A stretch of DNA of 64,000 nt. Source: Microcaldota archaeon (GTDB lineage Archaea; Micrarchaeota; Micrarchaeia; Norongarragalinales; Norongarragalinaceae). The stretch covers positions 48,386 through 112,385 of the forward strand of contig JACQQD010000008.1 in assembly GCA_016207165.1 (NCBI GenBank), read 5' to 3'. Each line of letters begins with the position of its first letter. Positions within the stretch are counted from its first letter, which is position 1. Under the pieces are notes generated by a model. It saw only the letters and a program-made list of their open reading frames with translations, was not told the DNA's origin and did no database searches. A program made the translations under genes and the position numbers. Below, one piece after another: positions 30,538-39,500 of the stretch.

Positions 30538-33450
30538 GTGAAGAGTTTGAACGTGAAGAAAATCGCAACGGCCGCTGCTGGCGCTGCTATGCTTGGCGCG
30601 GCCTTTGCGGGCGCGGTCCAAGTGGACCAAGCCGGTTTGGAGAGCTTTAACTTTTTCTCCAATGGCGCGCCCAATCTGCAGATCGTCGTCGGTTCCCAGG
30701 CTCAGGCTTCGGACGCCGTTGCGGCTGCAAATATTGCCGCGATGATCGGCAACTTGGCGTACACGTCCAAGGACATCACTGTGCTGGGCACGGATGCATT
30801 GTCCTGTAGCGGCGGTACGGGTACCTCCACGGCGTCCTCAGACGAGGTCTCCTTGGAAGTGACGACTCCGGGCGTTAACCCGTCTGTCGCGTACCAAATG
30901 AAGTCCTTCATTGAAGGTTTCCTGGACAGCAACTCGACGGACGACAAGGTGGACTCCTCAGTTGGTTCTGCGGCTACGATTTTGTCCGTGGATGCCAACG
31001 GTGTGTCCAGCTCTTTTGGCCGGAAGGTCACGCCGTCGGAGACTTCGTTGGCGTTCAAGGGCACCATTACGGACCCGCAACGCACGACGGTGACGTACAC
31101 GGAGGAAGAGCGCTACTACCTCTACTCCAAGACGCAGTACGACACGGCGACCAAGAAGGTTAAGTCCCGCAACCCGCAGATTGCCTACGAGGCCATCTTT
31201 ACCAACCCCATCCAGGTGTGTACGGAAGTCACGCCGGATGACTCGACGTGTTCGGACACCTACAAGACGCCGTTGCACCGCATGAAGGTCCGCCTCCTGG
31301 GTTCGGAGTGGGTCATCTTCGGCATGAACAACTTCAACAGCAACATTTCGTTGCCTACGGGTGGTTCAGCCGCGGCCTTGGAATTGGGCAAGGAAATCCA
31401 GTTCAAGGAATTCATGCAGATTGGCGACGAAGTGTCCAACCCCGCTGGCATCAAGGCGGTCCTCAAGGACATTTCGGCTGTGCCCACGGGTACGGCCCAA
31501 CTGTTGTCCGCGTCGTTCGAGATTTTTGACGCCAACGGCAACTTGTTGGACACGACGACCTTGCAGGAAAGCGGTGAATACAACAACCACGGTATCGTCA
31601 TTCGCGTTACCAAGGTGTTCGCCGGTTTGGGTCAGACCAGCTACGCGCAGGTTTCGATCTTCTCGGACCGCTTGACGGTGCAAAACGGCGCCACGGTCAG
31701 TGCAGACAACCAGCAATGGCGCGTCGCCCTGGTCGGCGGCGGTGCCTCGTATGGTCACTCGCTGTCCAAGGTCCAGCTGATCCGGCAAGTCGTTGACGAC
31801 TTGGAGGCCGGCGGTTCCGTGACTTTCATCCAGTCCCCGAAGCTCATGAAGCTCTCGTACAATGGATTGGAGGACGTCACGTACGACACGCTGACTTTCC
31901 AGACGGGTTCCCAGTCGTTCCAGACGAGTTCGACGGACACGACGACAGTCAACCTGAACTACGTGCGCGTCACGTCGGGTTTGACGTCGCCGTTTGACTT
32001 CGGCACTGTAGCCAAGAGCCAGTTTTACTACATTGTCGACAGCGCTCCGGTCGGAACGTCGGCGCAGGGTGTGATCTTTTACCAGGACACGACCTCGTCC
32101 AGCGCGGGCTTCTTCGTGCCGTACTTCGGCACGGCGTCCACGTCGGCCGCGGCCACGGGTAACATCACCTACGCCGGAACCGTCACGACGCTGAACTTGG
32201 CTAGCTTGACGCGTTCTCAGATGCGCATCTGGAACGGTACGTCCGCCAGCGGCGACTACAACGCCCAGACCGGCGGTGCCTTGTGTGCGGCGTTTGGTGC
32301 CGTTACGAACCAGACGCTGGACTTGAACACGTCCATCGGGTTGTCGGCATTGAACTTGAACGGCAACGCGACGGGTCTCACGTTCGGCCAAGGTGGCGGC
32401 AGCGGCACGGGTACGCCCTTGACTACGGGTTACACGCTGAACCAGGAGAACCAGAACATCACGGTCTCCGCGGCCAGCATCAACTCGGGTTGCACGGCGG
32501 GTAACGTGACCATCCAGTTCCTCAACACGAACGGCAGCATTTCGCCGGGCGTGGGAACCACGGGTGTCACCTACGGCGTCCGGAACAACTACGTCAAGTT
32601 CAACTACGGTGCCCAGTCCGTGAACATGCGCTTTGACGCGCGTGGTGTCAGCTTGGCGGCCATCAACAACGGTGACCCGACGGGCAACGCGACGATCTGG
32701 ATTCCCGAGTACGCCAAGGACGACGACACGACGCCGGGCGCATTCTCCCTGGACGTCAGCAATGCCGATGTCAAGGGTACGCCTCGTCTGGCGCCCAACA
32801 GCGGCACGGCGACGGTGGGTTACTCCGGCGGTGCGGGTGGTGGCAACGTATACACCATCAACTCGGCGGCGGCCAACTCGACGTTCGAGACGGGTTTCGT
32901 CTCGCCCCGCGGCAGCAAGCTGGAAGGCATTTCCACCTCGACGGCGACGATCAAGTACGCCACGAGGCTGGCCAACGCCTTGTACACGCTGTCGACATCG
33001 GGTACGGACACGACGGCCAACACAGCCACGGCTGACTACAAGGTCGGCGCGGAAGCCCTGAACTCCAACGGCTACAAGGTCGTTGTGAAGGGTATCTCGG
33101 CGGCGGGTACGTCCACGGGCGGATCTGTCAGCGGTGCCGATGGTTTGAAGCCCTCGCAAGAGTCGGCTTTCGTCGTGACGCCTCTGAACACGGCGAGCTC
33201 CCCGTTGGTGGTTCGCGACAGCCAAGCTGGCGCGCAACCGCTCATTGTGGTGGGTGGCCCGTTGGTCAACTCCGTTGCGTTGTCTGCCATGTCTGGTGGT
33301 CCGGCTCCGTCGGCTTCCGACGAGGCGGTGGTCAAGGTCCAGGGTGACAAGATCCTGGTCTACGGCTTCACGGCTTCGGACACGCAGGAAGCGGCTCGCA
33401 GCTTGATTGGCTGGCTGGCTGCCAATGCGGACTCCGTCACGGGTCGCTAG
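30538..33450 (+). CDS. S-layer protein
   Basis: A 970-residue protein from GTG 30538 (start set by CGAGGTGG upstream and a signal peptide MKSLNVKKIATAAAGAAML to about residue 27; ATG 30502 is the alternative). N-terminal domain with NLQIVVGSQAQASDAVAAAN and the C-terminal domain AQPLIVVGGPLVNSVALSAM with KILVYGFTASDTQEAARSL fit the methanogen-type S-layer N and C domains. The long centre is Thr/Ser/Gly-rich with many N-x-T sequons and low Lys. Biased, uniform codon use suggests very high expression. Forms the cell wall lattice. Confidence 0.92.
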   Translation: MKSLNVKKIATAAAGAAMLGAAFAGAVQVDQAGLESFNFFSNGAPNLQIVVGSQAQASDAVAAANIAAMIGNLAYTSKDITVLGTDALSCSGGTGTSTASSDEVSLEVTTPGVNPSVAYQMKSFIEGFLDSNSTDDKVDSSVGSAATILSVDANGVSSSFGRKVTPSETSLAFKGTITDPQRTTVTYTEEERYYLYSKTQYDTATKKVKSRNPQIAYEAIFTNPIQVCTEVTPDDSTCSDTYKTPLHRMKVRLLGSEWVIFGMNNFNSNISLPTGGSAAALELGKEIQFKEFMQIGDEVSNPAGIKAVLKDISAVPTGTAQLLSASFEIFDANGNLLDTTTLQESGEYNNHGIVIRVTKVFAGLGQTSYAQVSIFSDRLTVQNGATVSADNQQWRVALVGGGASYGHSLSKVQLIRQVVDDLEAGGSVTFIQSPKLMKLSYNGLEDVTYDTLTFQTGSQSFQTSSTDTTTVNLNYVRVTSGLTSPFDFGTVAKSQFYYIVDSAPVGTSAQGVIFYQDTTSSSAGFFVPYFGTASTSAAATGNITYAGTVTTLNLASLTRSQMRIWNGTSASGDYNAQTGGALCAAFGAVTNQTLDLNTSIGLSALNLNGNATGLTFGQGGGSGTGTPLTTGYTLNQENQNITVSAASINSGCTAGNVTIQFLNTNGSISPGVGTTGVTYGVRNNYVKFNYGAQSVNMRFDARGVSLAAINNGDPTGNATIWIPEYAKDDDTTPGAFSLDVSNADVKGTPRLAPNSGTATVGYSGGAGGGNVYTINSAAANSTFETGFVSPRGSKLEGISTSTATIKYATRLANALYTLSTSGTDTTANTATADYKVGAEALNSNGYKVVVKGISAAGTSTGGSVSGADGLKPSQESAFVVTPLNTASSPLVVRDSQAGAQPLIVVGGPLVNSVALSAMSGGPAPSASDEAVVKVQGDKILVYGFTASDTQEAARSLIGWLAANADSVTGR

Positions 33451-33460
33451 TATCTTTGAA

Positions 33461-33494
33461 GGGGGGCGCAAGCCCCCTTTTTCCTCTTTTTTCC
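33461..33494 (+). terminator. S-layer gene terminator
   Basis: GGGGGC-GCAA-GCCCCC (33462-33477), a GNRA-type tetraloop hairpin followed by TTTTTCCTCTTTTTT. Nearly the same as the terminator at 28140-28173. Confidence 0.75.
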
Positions 33495-33589
33495 CTTGTT
33501 TTTTCATATCGTTCGCATCTTTTCCAATACGTTTTTAACCTTGTTTCCATCTCTTTGTTTACTTTCAAGTTGTGAGGTTTGTTTGTCCC

Positions 33590-34201
33590 ATGGATTTCAG
33601 GATGACTTTTTTGGCGTTGGTTTTCGCTTCGTTGCTGGTGTTGGGGTGCGCGCAACCGGCACCCGCCGATTCGTCGGCCACGCCGGCACCGAGTTTGACT
33701 GCGTCCACTACGCCGGAGCCGTCTCCATCCGTTGCGCCCCCTAGTAGTTCTTCTGTTGCTCCTTCCGAAAAACCAAGCCCTTTGGCGCAAGCCAAGCCGT
33801 CGCTGTCGGAGTTCGCGTTCCAGGTGCATAAAGCCACCAGTGCCGCGTTTAACGACACGCGGGACATGCGGGAAGTTTCGGCTACCTTGTGGGTGCAGGA
33901 TGACTTCACGTCGCAGTACCAGTATTCCGTGTCCGTGAAGCGTTCCGTGTCGCGGGGTTGGTCGGCTTTTGACACCGTTATCACGCTGAAAGGCGACGAG
34001 GATGGTTCTAGCAAGGAGGCGGCTGTCAAGGAGGAGCCGTCTGGCACGTTTTACCGCTACCAGGCCACCATCAAGTGTTTTGACGCGTCGTACGACGTTG
34101 ACTTGGATTTGCGGGATTACGTGCAGGACTTGTCCGGGTCGTTGCGCAAGAGCTTGGGTGCGGCCGTCATGGCCAAACTGGTTTCGGTGTGCCCGGATTA
34201 G
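33590..34201 (+). CDS. Putative lipoprotein
   Basis: A 203-residue protein. The signal peptide ends in a lipobox, LLVLGCAQ (Cys at about residue 22), then a Pro/Ser/Thr linker (residues 25-65) and a soluble beta-rich domain with two cysteines. ATG 33590 chosen; ATG 33602 is possible. TATA-like GTTTTTAACC at 33532-33541. Anchored outside the membrane; ligand unknown. Confidence 0.72.
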   Translation: MDFRMTFLALVFASLLVLGCAQPAPADSSATPAPSLTASTTPEPSPSVAPPSSSSVAPSEKPSPLAQAKPSLSEFAFQVHKATSAAFNDTRDMREVSATLWVQDDFTSQYQYSVSVKRSVSRGWSAFDTVITLKGDEDGSSKEAAVKEEPSGTFYRYQATIKCFDASYDVDLDLRDYVQDLSGSLRKSLGAAVMAKLVSVCPD

Positions 34202-34286
34202 ACCCATTGCTTTTTTATAGACGGGGTGGCACTACGTGCTTCTCCGATTTTTTTTTACCCTATTCGGATGATTGGTTTTTCACCAT

Positions 34287-35009
34287 ATGGTCAAGCGCGA
34301 AACCCTGTTGAAGTACGGCGCCTTAGCCTTGATTTTGTTCTTCGTGTTCGAGGCGTTTTTCCCGTTGTTGTTTACGGCGAACGCGTCGGCGACGCCGGTT
34401 CCGTCTGTTGACCCGTCGGCTTTGTCGTTTACGGCGTCGGTAACGGCCAACGTATTGGTGGTCGCGTTGACGGATTTGGCGTTGGGCGCGTGCGCGTCGT
34501 CGGATGTGGATTTGGAGTCCATTCGCGCGTTTCCGGAAGTGTCGCAAGCCTTTTTTGCTTCGGATTCCTTGTTGACGGTTCGCTTGAAGGCCAACGCGTC
34601 AACGGTTGCCTTGGAGGATTATGTGGCCAAAAATTGCTTGCTTCCGTTGTACCGGTCAGCCATCCTGGACGTGCCGGCTTTGACGTTGAACACGTCCAAC
34701 CAGGGTGAACAGTTTTTGTCGCGGCGCCAGATGCAGGCGTTCGCACAAAGCCAGGGCTTATCTGGCTTGCAGGGATTTGTTTCCGCCAAGGCGGTGCCTG
34801 GGCAGACGGTGAACGCCACGGTGCAGGTGGCCGTGCAAAACAATGCGTTGGCGGCGGTAACCATCCAGCAGTTGGAGTCCGATGTGGCGGCATCCGGACC
34901 TGTGTTCGTAGACGAGAGAAGCGCCAACGCCACTGAATCGAGTAACGCTTCGGTTTCCAACGTCTCCACGGCGTCTCCCGCAGGGAACGCTTCTGAGTCT
35001 GTTGGGTAA
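34287..35009 (+). CDS. Anchored extracytoplasmic protein
   Basis: A 240-residue protein: KRETLLKYGALALILFFVFE N-terminal helix, then an external domain with two cysteines and a C-terminal tail of repeated N-x-(S/T) and Ala/Ser residues (SSNASVSNVSTASPAGNAS), likely heavily glycosylated. No family recognised. It follows the lipoprotein and precedes an FKBP-type isomerase on the same strand. Confidence 0.62.
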   Translation: MVKRETLLKYGALALILFFVFEAFFPLLFTANASATPVPSVDPSALSFTASVTANVLVVALTDLALGACASSDVDLESIRAFPEVSQAFFASDSLLTVRLKANASTVALEDYVAKNCLLPLYRSAILDVPALTLNTSNQGEQFLSRRQMQAFAQSQGLSGLQGFVSAKAVPGQTVNATVQVAVQNNALAAVTIQQLESDVAASGPVFVDERSANATESSNASVSNVSTASPAGNASESVG

Positions 35010-35068
35010 CGCCTCGCTAAACGCGCATCCAATTTGAGTGCTTGACGAAAGAAGGTGAATGAGGTCTC

Positions 35069-35731
35069 ATGAAAGTTCAACAAAACGATTTGGTGGAATT
35101 GGAGTACTCGGCGAAAGCCGATGGACGCGTTTTTGACACGACGTTTTCTGACGAGGCCAAAAAAGCGGGTATTTTCAACGAGAAATCCAAGTATGGGCCG
35201 GTGCTGGTCGCTGTCGGCAAGAAGCAAGTCATTTCGGGCTTGGACGAAGCGCTTTTGGGTGTGGACGAGGGAAAGCCGGTTTCGGCGTCGTTTACCCCGG
35301 AAAAGGCGTTCGGCGAGCGGCGCGCCGACTTGGTGGGCCTCATTCCATTGCAGCGTTTCCGCGAGAACAACTTGGACCCCCAGCCCGGCCAAGTCGTGGA
35401 ACTGGATGGCCGGCCGGCGAAGATTCAAAGCGTGTCCGGGGGCCGCGTGCGCGTGGACTTCAACTCGGATTTGGCGGGCAAAACCGTGGATTATTCCTTC
35501 AAAGTGTTGAAAGTCTTTCGTTCGCCGGAGGAAAAAGTCCAGGCGCTCTCTAAGTGGCTTGGGGATGCCGCGAAGGCGGAGTTCAAGGACGGCGTGGTTT
35601 CGGTTTCCCTTTCCCTAAAGAAGGACCAGGCCGCGGACGTCGTCATGAAAAAATTCCGTTTCCTGGAGGGCGTCTTCGCTGAAGTCGAAGGACTCGCGTC
35701 CGTTCGTTTTGAGGAGGAGTACGTCAAGTAG
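35069..35731 (+). CDS. FKBP-type peptidyl-prolyl isomerase (SlyD-like)
   Basis: A 220-residue protein: VELEYSAKADGRVFDTTFSD, PVLVAVGKKQVISGLDEALL and FTPEKAFGERRADLVGLIP (FKBP strands with an inserted IF/flap domain, RVRVDFNSDLAGKTVDYSFK) make a long archaeal FKBP. The C-terminal 70 residues are a helical extension. Folds proline bonds and acts as chaperone in the cytoplasm. GAAGGTGAATGAGG precedes the ATG. Confidence 0.92.
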   Translation: MKVQQNDLVELEYSAKADGRVFDTTFSDEAKKAGIFNEKSKYGPVLVAVGKKQVISGLDEALLGVDEGKPVSASFTPEKAFGERRADLVGLIPLQRFRENNLDPQPGQVVELDGRPAKIQSVSGGRVRVDFNSDLAGKTVDYSFKVLKVFRSPEEKVQALSKWLGDAAKAEFKDGVVSVSLSLKKDQAADVVMKKFRFLEGVFAEVEGLASVRFEEEYVK

Positions 35732-35745
35732 GCCTTCTTCGCCTT

Positions 35746-35792
35746 ACAGTAAACCACGAAAGTTTCCCGACAAAATAGTCGTGGTTTACTGT
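35746..35792 (+). repeat. Hairpin repeat, copy C
   Basis: Perfect 14-bp arms ACAGTAAACCACGA (35746-35759) and TCGTGGTTTACTGT (35779-35792) around a 19-nt loop AAGTTTCCCGACAAAATAG. 14 bp downstream of the FKBP gene; head-to-head with copy D, 1 bp apart. Confidence 0.85.
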
Positions 35793-35793
35793 C

Positions 35794-35837
35794 TAGCAAA
35801 CCCCGCCTATTCGTCGTGAAATTTGCGGGGTTTGCTA
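35794..35837 (-). repeat. Hairpin repeat, copy D
   Basis: Perfect 13-bp arms TAGCAAACCCCGC (35794-35806) and GCGGGGTTTGCTA (35825-35837). The loop read on the minus strand is AAATTTCACGACGAATAG, identical to copy A. The vapC reading frame runs into this element and stops in its loop. Confidence 0.85.
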
Positions 35838-36205
35838 TAAAGCATTTGGACGTCTTTGAAACCCGTAAAGTGTGCGTCGCCCGTTAGCAGTTTGGATTGC
35901 GTGTATTTGGCCGTGGCGTAGATGATGGCGTCGGACGCATGCAGTTTTTTTCTGTGCTTGAGTTCTGCGGCATTCAACGCGATGTCGGACGTTACGTCGA
36001 TGATTTGGCTGCGTCTTTTAATGAATTCAAGGCGGCTTTGGTATTCCAGGCCTTGCTTGAGGTATTTGGCCTTGAACTCCATGAGGCTTAATGCGGATGT
36101 GTAGACGAGCGGCTCCCGTTCTAGGATGCGTTTCACTTTTTTTCCCTGGTCCTCGCCGAGAAAATAGACCATCCACGCGTAGGTGTCAAACGTCAGGCTC
36201 ATCAT
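35807..36205 (-). CDS. vapC: VapC-type PIN-domain toxin
   Basis: A 132-residue protein: MMSLTFDTYAWMVYFLGEDQ with the first Asp, TSALSLMEFKAKY with the Glu, LHASDAIIYATAKY with the central Asp, and KLLTGDAHFTG with the final Asp, so the metal site is complete. Predicted Mg-dependent RNase. The last nine residues (SKPRKFHDE) and the stop are encoded by hairpin repeat D. The start overlaps vapB. Confidence 0.88.
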   Translation of the reverse strand: MMSLTFDTYAWMVYFLGEDQGKKVKRILEREPLVYTSALSLMEFKAKYLKQGLEYQSRLEFIKRRSQIIDVTSDIALNAAELKHRKKLHASDAIIYATAKYTQSKLLTGDAHFTGFKDVQMLYSKPRKFHDE

Positions 36206-36389
36206 GATCACGAATGTCGTCCAAGTTCATGCCTCGGTACTTTTTGTCAACGCCGAACATGTCCGTGTCGGTTTTTTCCAGAACCAAGTGTTCATAGAGG
36301 GCTTGGTTGATTTTTTCCGACAAATCCTTCTTGCCCTCGGTTTTGAGCAATCGGTACAATTCGTCCCTCAGCATGATGGTCGTCTTCAT
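36186..36389 (-). CDS. vapB: VapB-type antitoxin
   Basis: A 67-residue protein from ATG 36389: MKTTIMLRDELYRLLKTEGK, a ribbon-helix-helix DNA-binding start with a helical toxin-binding tail ending DDIRDHDEPDV. Overlaps vapC by 20 nt. An upstream in-frame ATG at 36431 would swallow the operator palindrome. Confidence 0.8.
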   Translation of the reverse strand: MKTTIMLRDELYRLLKTEGKKDLSEKINQALYEHLVLEKTDTDMFGVDKKYRGMNLDDIRDHDEPDV

Positions 36390-36396
36390 GCAATCA

Positions 36397-36412
36397 CCGT
36401 AATTAATTACGG
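36397..36412. promoter_or_regulatory. Perfect palindrome operator of vapBC
   Basis: CCGTAATTAATTACGG is a perfect 16-bp palindrome, 7 bp before the vapB ATG and just after a minus-strand TATA-like GTTAATAA (about 36420-36429). A likely VapB binding site. Confidence 0.68.
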
Positions 36413-36553
36413 CATCCTCGTTATTAACCATATCTGCAACGCGTAGTCAATGCAACGATGCCGCTACTTAAAGCGACGGAGGCCTCCTGGCCGGTGAACG
36501 GTACGTTAGTCTGACACTTGTCTGGGTGATCGCGTCGGATGAAATTTGGCTTG

Positions 36554-39500
36554 TTAGGCTTGCACTTGTTGGGGTTGGATTTGAGGCGTGTCGGCGAATC
36601 CTTGGGGTCCGCCGAGTTGTTGTTGGTTGTAGTAGCCTTGCGCGAATCCGCAGCCGATTCCGCTGAGCGCGGCGTAGGGGCCCAAGTCCTTCATGAGGGT
36701 GGAAATCAAGAAGCTGTTGCCCAGCTCGATGGCGGCGTTCTTGGAAAACGGCGAGCAGTCCGGTGACAATCCCAGGTGGATGATTTTGGTGAACTGGCGT
36801 CCGTTGGGAAACATTTCGATGCAGGCCGGTTTTTGTTGGCAGAACGCTTTGCATCCCTTAAGTTCGCCTTTGAGTTCGTCCAGTTTGTCGTTGGCTTCCG
36901 TCCATTGGTCGTTCAAATCACCAATCGGTGAACTATCTTGAGCCCCAGTTGTCTGTGGGAGTTTTTCCTTGAGCGCGTCGGCTTCTTTTTGCGCTTCCTG
37001 GATTTGTTTGCTGATTTTGTCGTAATCCGAATAGCACGTGAATTGCGAGAATTGGGGTCTTAGTCCTGGCGGGATTTCGAACAAGGGGTACTGCATGGCG
37101 TTGCACTTCTGTTTGGTGGCTTTGAGTTGGGATTCCAGGTTCTTCAAGTCGGCCCGCGCCTTTTCCGTGGCTTTTTTGGCGTTGGTACATGCTGCTGCGG
37201 TTGGGTCCGATCCGCATGCCGTTGTTTGAGTAGCCTCTAATTTTGGGATTTCGACGGTTTTCTTTTGCTTGATTTGAGTGTCCAAGTCGATGACTTTTTT
37301 TCCGAGGGACTCGCATTGGGCTTTGAAGATGGGTGCTTGGATGAATAACGCGAACTGGATTTGGGGTTGGGTGTGTTGGTCGTTGGCTTGGTTCTGGCTG
37401 GGAAGCACGGGGTTGGTGGTGGCGACGATCACGGGTCCTTGCGCGTGTAGGAAGCCGCAGAGCGGAATCTGGTTTTGCGGTTGGTCCAAGTTGTCGTGAA
37501 GTTCCAGGGTGCTTGCCGTGTACTGGAAGTTTTGTCCGTCCGACGTGGTGGCCTGTACCAGGAACACGGCTGGGTCGCCAGCTCGGCAGCCCGTCGAGCG
37601 CTTGACTTCAAAGCCGGCGGCCTCCAATGCTTTGTCGGCGTCTTCGGTCAGCTGCATGACGGTGGAGAACGTGAATGGGTCTGCGGCAATGCGGCGCTCT
37701 TCCGCGAAATTCAGTTGGCTGGCGGGCGCGGTCTGGGCGGAGGAAACCGTGAGGGTGACTTCGGCGTAGCGGTTGGCGGTGGTGGCTTCATGGTGGACGC
37801 TTTGCACGTTGATGACCAAGCCGCTGGTTGTTTTTTGTTCTCCGGCGAACGCTTCCACGGCGTCCACCACGGCGCCTTGCGCGTTTTTCACGTCGAAAAA
37901 AGCCTTGGTTCGTCCGCTAACTGTCTCGATTGCCGTCAATTGGATCTTGAATCCGTTGGCCGCGGTTTTTTCGTCGTTGATGTGCATGGCGTCGGCGCTT
38001 GGGGACGCGGTTGGGTTAGGGGAGGCCGATGCCGTGGGGCTTGGGCTGGCACTGGGTGTGGTGGACGCGCCGGGGCTTGGACTTGCCGAGGCGGTGGGGG
38101 ACGCTGTAGGCGTGGGGTTGGGCGTTGTCGTGGGCATGGCGTTTGAACCGCGGCGGAATACGGTGGCTTGAGCGGTTTTTTGGGCTTCTTGTTTGAAGGC
38201 GGAAATGGCTTGGATGGCGGCGGTGCCAGTGCACCAGCCTTGGGCGCAGGACATGTAGTCGGATGCGCTTGAAACGCGGCTTCCAAGCGTGCCAATGCCT
38301 TCAAAGTAGGCGGGCCCGTTTTCGTACGTCCACTCGCCTACAACGGTTTCTCCCTCCAACAGCGTCAAGGTTCCCGGTCCTTTCCAGGACAACGCGGTGG
38401 CGGCGTGGTCCGACAGGGTAATGGTGCCGGAAGCGCCAAGCGGCGTGAGGGTGCGGAGGCCTTGCTGTTTTTGGTTGACGACGTACAGCAATTTCGCGGT
38501 GCCTTCGCCTTCATCGAGTTTTTGGGGAGCGGCCGTCAAGGAATTGACTTGGGCGACGTGGATGCGGATGGGCACTTCTTTTTGGGCTTGGACTCCGGAG
38601 CAGAGCGCTTGCAAAACGAGTTTGGCTTGCGGGTCTTGTTGGAGTTTGACTTGGTTTCCTTCGACAAAGGAGGGACATGACGCGGAAAAATCCTTGGTTG
38701 AAAACGTCAGGCTTTCCCGGCTGACTTGGTAGCAGGACGATTGGCTGGACTGGATTTTAAATCCGATGGTGCACGACGCGTCGTTGAAGTTCAGGGGCAC
38801 GGCGTCCTTGGGGTAGATGGCGTCGACTTCCAGGACGATTTCCGGTGCGTCCACCTCGATTTGTCCGGTGGCTGGATTGAAGGAAATGCCGACTTTCGGC
38901 GTGTATTGGTGGCCGGATGGCAACGGGTTTGGCGTGCCGGGCGGTGGCGTGGGCGTTGGAGTTCCGGTTCCTCCGTTGCCTCCTCCGTTTCCACCGCCTA
39001 TGCTTCCAGCGACCAGCGGCAACTTGATTTCATAGGTTTTTGGGTAGCACGTCTGGCCGGCGGGGTCAAGCGGATCGCGGGCGTAAACGCTGCCCGCGTT
39101 GGTGTGCGTCGCGTAGTACAAGGACAGCGCTTGGTTGGTGGACGCGCCTTCGCGTACGCGGACGACAAACGAGACTAGCCGTACGGCGGGCTCGTCGTAG
39201 TCCAAGGCCACCCACTTGTAGCCTTGCAGGCCGGAAGTGAATTCGGGTTGCAGGTCTGCGCACGAGGTGGAGGGGTTGTACTCCGTGCTTTTTTGGGCGG
39301 CGTCGGCGGTGGAATGCTCGATGATGGCGACATCGTCGCCGTCCACCGATGACTTGGATCCGACGCGCAAGTAGATGCCTTGCGCTTCGGCTTGGGCGGC
39401 GGGGGTCGCGTTGAATTCCACGACGTACTCGCGGCCGGGTTGTAGGCTCTGTACGGGTTGGCCGGAGACGTCTTTGATTTGGATGAACTCGATTTTCGCT

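Noticed and set aside
31366..33507. Long minus-strand frame of 713 codons over the S-layer gene
   Set aside because: Shadow of the strongly biased S-layer codon use; extremely Arg-rich product, no start signals, no family pattern.
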